Source: UBA4742 sp037138595
GTDB lineage: Bacteria; Actinomycetota; Acidimicrobiia; Acidimicrobiales; Acidimicrobilacustridaceae
Assembly (NCBI GenBank): GCA_037138595.1
Contig: JBAXIB010000011.1
Location: 1-64,000 of the forward strand
Direction of reading: 5' to 3'
DNA length: 64,000 nucleotides
Shown: positions 62,201 to 64,000 of the stretch, piece by piece
Layout of the letters: each line of letters starts with the position of its first letter
How positions within the stretch are numbered: the first letter of the stretch is position 1
The notes under the pieces: model-generated
Seen by the model: the letters and a program-made list of their open reading frames with translations, nothing else
Told to the model about the DNA's origin: nothing
Databases searched by the model: none
Program-made: the position numbers and the translations under genes

Positions 62201-62940
62201 AGGCGCACAGTAACGTTGTCTATCCGATTCCGAGCTACTGAGAGCCGACAGATCCTTGCCGTTTTCCCTCCCAAAATCTTCCAGGGCCCAATTGGATTGA
62301 TCAGGCGTATTTTAAGCAAGCCTCAATTGCTTGATCCGTTGAGTCAATGATTTGTTGGTCAGACCGCGCACACCCGGTTACTTCGCCGGGCTCGTGGATT
62401 AATTGTTCAAGCGAGATATCGGCGGTCATCAATGCAATGAAGTTGGTCGCGACGCGCGGGGTTTTCGTGAAACCTCAGCTCAATGGGTCTTGACGAGTCG
62501 ATTCACCAGCTCCGAGAACGGCCGAGACACTTGCGAACGCGTGAACCGCTCGGTCAAGGTCGAGTTCTCGCATGAGGGTTACGCCAATGCTGCAGAGATT
62601 CCGGTTGGCCCGTATGACATCGATCTCACCATTCCCAAAAACCCGACGGCGAAGGCAACACCTGCGTGCTTCAGTGGTCTTACTGCCGGCGTGTCGTCGC
62701 AAACCGGTGCTTCTTGGCACGCTGAGTCGGCGCCTGAATCCGCAGCGCATTTTTATGATCCCAACGCTGCGCTTCCGACCGACCCGTGTCTCGGCCATCC
62801 CTCTATGCAACAGCAGCACTGCAACGGCGATTCCTATACGTCATCAAGAACGAATACCCCCTATTCCGTCGGATGTCTCCGCGCAACTCTCGGCACGATG
62901 TCTCACGACATGACGACTCATTCATTTTCCCATAGGGGAC
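62201..62940. other. Long stretch without a convincing gene
   Basis: This roughly 740-base stretch separates the SDR-DUF2867 start from the terminator of the alpha/beta hydrolase. The first 200 bases are relatively AT-rich, with a small inverted repeat (AAGCAA/TTGCTT near 62317-62335). From 62403 an open frame runs to 62984 on the plus strand. Its middle part, from about 62545, has plausible codon use (VKVEFSHEGYANAAEIPVG, then YDIDLTIPKNP). It lacks a ribosome-binding site and resembles no family I know. It may be a decayed gene remnant or a genuine orphan. Confidence 0.5.
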
Positions 62941-62984
62941 CGAAGGCCCGGCACACTGCCGGGCCTTCGTCGCGTCTGCAATGA
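62403..62984 (+). CDS. Doubtful hypothetical protein
   Basis: A 193-residue open frame with no recognisable domain, signal peptide or good ribosome-binding site. The first 45 residues look non-coding. The middle (residues about 50-160) is protein-like with several Cys, Pro and Ser. The frame runs through the terminator hairpin at 62941-62969, which argues against its last residues being real. I list it only as a candidate or remnant. Confidence 0.25.
   Translation: MFKRDIGGHQCNEVGRDARGFRETSAQWVLTSRFTSSENGRDTCERVNRSVKVEFSHEGYANAAEIPVGPYDIDLTIPKNPTAKATPACFSGLTAGVSSQTGASWHAESAPESAAHFYDPNAALPTDPCLGHPSMQQQHCNGDSYTSSRTNTPYSVGCLRATLGTMSHDMTTHSFSHRGPKARHTAGPSSRLQ
62941..62969 (-). terminator. Strong terminator-like hairpin
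   Basis: CGAAGGCCCGGC (62941-62952) and GCCGGGCCTTCG (62958-62969) form a 12-bp stem with a 5-base loop, 20 bases past the stop of the minus-strand hydrolase gene. No T-tract follows on either side. It is placed to end that transcript and could also end one arriving from the left. Confidence 0.75.
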
Positions 62985-62989
62985 AGTTG

Positions 62990-63991
62990 TCAGGAAATTA
63001 CCCACGCATAGCGCGGTGGTTTGTGAATCTCAGCTGTCGCTTCGGTCATAACCGGCTCAGCATGCGATGAGGGCGTCAGCCCGAGGATCGGGGCATCTAG
63101 CTCATAGAAGATGGACTCCAGCTCATCCCTCGAAACCGCTCCAGCGGCACCGATACAGCTGCGTATCGCATCACCGAGTCTCCCCCGAAGCAGTTCGGAG
63201 ACAATCGCCGGCAATGTTTCAGGGTCGCGCAACATCCACGAGTGGCTCGCCTTGCGCACCGTGATCAACGTCCCGTTTGATCGTTTCGCCGCCGACCTAG
63301 CCGTCGAAAATGGAACGATCAGGTCACGGTCACCATGGAGAATAAAGGTCGGCATCTCGTCAAGGGCCAACTTATCCAAGATCCCTTGACTTCCCTTCGT
63401 CCGCAGGATCGACGCCGCCGGACCAATGAGACGCCACGGTCTAGATACATGACCAACCATGGTTGGAACCAACAGGCGCCCCAACTTGATCGCTTGGCCA
63501 GGATCATCAATGACCGGCAAAGTCGAGATCGTGTCGAGCGCAAGGCCGAAACCCATCGGCACCAACATCCACGGATTCAACCGAAAAAGGTTGACCATGA
63601 AATCCCACTGATCGCCGACGATGGCATCAATCAACAACGTGGCCACGGTCTGTTCCGGTCGCTGCGCGGCAAGCTGGGCGACGACCCGACCGCCCATCGA
63701 GTGTCCAGCAATCACCGCTTTTCGGATTCCGAGTTCCTGAATGACTCGGCCCATCAACTGGGCATAATCCCCGAGGTGACCTCCGCCGAGCGGTAGTCCT
63801 TCGGTAGCGCCATGGCCAGCCATGTCGACCGCGACGACCATGAACCCTTTACTCACGAGTCGATGCAAGGTTTGGGCGTACAAAAAACCCTCAGCGGTAA
63901 AACCGTGCACGACCACAAGCGGCACGCCCCGCCCAGCAACCGCCAAGCCAACCCGATGTCCATCGCTCAACGTGAACTCGTGACGAGCCAA
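62990..63991 (-). CDS. Alpha/beta hydrolase
   Basis: 333 residues. An alpha/beta hydrolase core (about 1-275) has VVVHGFTAEGF, nucleophile elbow AGHSMGGRVVAQLA, an acidic residue in LHGDRDLIVPF and catalytic His in ASHSWMLRDPE. A C-terminal extension of about 60 residues follows. The ATG lies 9 bases from the window edge, so an upstream start or operon partner cannot be excluded. Substrate unknown; close relatives include lipid-ester hydrolases. Confidence 0.88.
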   Translation of the reverse strand: MARHEFTLSDGHRVGLAVAGRGVPLVVVHGFTAEGFLYAQTLHRLVSKGFMVVAVDMAGHGATEGLPLGGGHLGDYAQLMGRVIQELGIRKAVIAGHSMGGRVVAQLAAQRPEQTVATLLIDAIVGDQWDFMVNLFRLNPWMLVPMGFGLALDTISTLPVIDDPGQAIKLGRLLVPTMVGHVSRPWRLIGPAASILRTKGSQGILDKLALDEMPTFILHGDRDLIVPFSTARSAAKRSNGTLITVRKASHSWMLRDPETLPAIVSELLRGRLGDAIRSCIGAAGAVSRDELESIFYELDAPILGLTPSSHAEPVMTEATAEIHKPPRYAWVIS

Positions 63992-64000
63992 CCGCGGGCC

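Noticed and set aside
1..64000. Mobile elements, phage genes, CRISPR arrays, tRNA or rRNA genes
   Set aside because: No transposase or integrase motif, no regularly spaced repeats and no tRNA-like T-loop or acceptor pairing was recognised in the intergenic regions.

Overview
The window is about 64 kb of a high-GC, gene-dense bacterial chromosome. Gene content and order point to an actinobacterium, most likely the class Acidimicrobiia (Ilumatobacter-like; the placement is inference). The order nrdJ / nrdR / LysM protein / lexA, then dapE-dapD / dapC / hflX / dapF / miaA / miaB / recA, then cinA / pgsA / rimO / ftsK / rnj / dapA, then dapB / M16 protease / pnp / rpsO, follows the conserved backbone seen in Mycobacterium and Streptomyces. 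No rRNA, tRNA, CRISPR array, transposase or integrase was recognised.

Layout. 1-5.6 kb: a partial gene, an enoyl-CoA hydratase, an amidohydrolase, two poorly characterised membrane proteins and an ADP-ribosylglycohydrolase. 5.66-13.08 kb: the most unusual block. It holds a divergent gene for an ABC-exporter-shaped protein with every ATPase motif lost, fused to a cyclic-nucleotide-binding and winged-helix tail. Facing it is an apparent operon of a Cache/HAMP membrane sensor, a 12-TM transporter-like protein with LDDLLG peptides at its N-terminus, a ParA/MinD-type ATPase and a GHKL-like/GNAT fusion protein. I think this is an uncharacterised membrane signalling system. 13.1-19.3 kb: DNA precursor and SOS module: class II ribonucleotide reductase under NrdR boxes, NrdR, a LysM protein and LexA, with five SOS boxes between the last two.

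19.3-28.6 kb: a minus-strand run of nine tightly packed genes (miaB, a degenerate phosphotransferase-like gene, miaA, dapF, hflX, dapC, a membrane protein, dapD, dapE). 28.7-37.3 kb: recA with an SOS promoter divergent from msrB; the coupled rimO-pgsA-cinA operon; an SMP-30 protein; ftsK. 37.5-47.8 kb: a small BsaP-type protein with bioB, a lipoprotein hydrolase, dapA-rnj, a hexapeptide acyltransferase, SURF1, two tandem PhyH dioxygenases, an SDR and a hydrolase. 47.8-57 kb: an MFS exporter, an acyl-CoA ligase, a DedA-like protein, and the operon rpsO-pnp-M16 protease-dapB with structured RNA between rpsO and pnp. All six enzymes of the succinylase route from aspartate semialdehyde to meso-diaminopimelate (DapA, B, D, C, E, F) are here, scattered over four places.

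57.1-64 kb: a more accessory-looking end. An MFS protein is divergent from a fasciclin lipoprotein, followed by an ECF sigma factor and RskA-like anti-sigma factor (the same trio as the mycobacterial SigK/RskA/MPT83 locus). Then come an SDR-DUF2867 protein, a roughly 0.8 kb stretch with no convincing gene, and an alpha/beta hydrolase.
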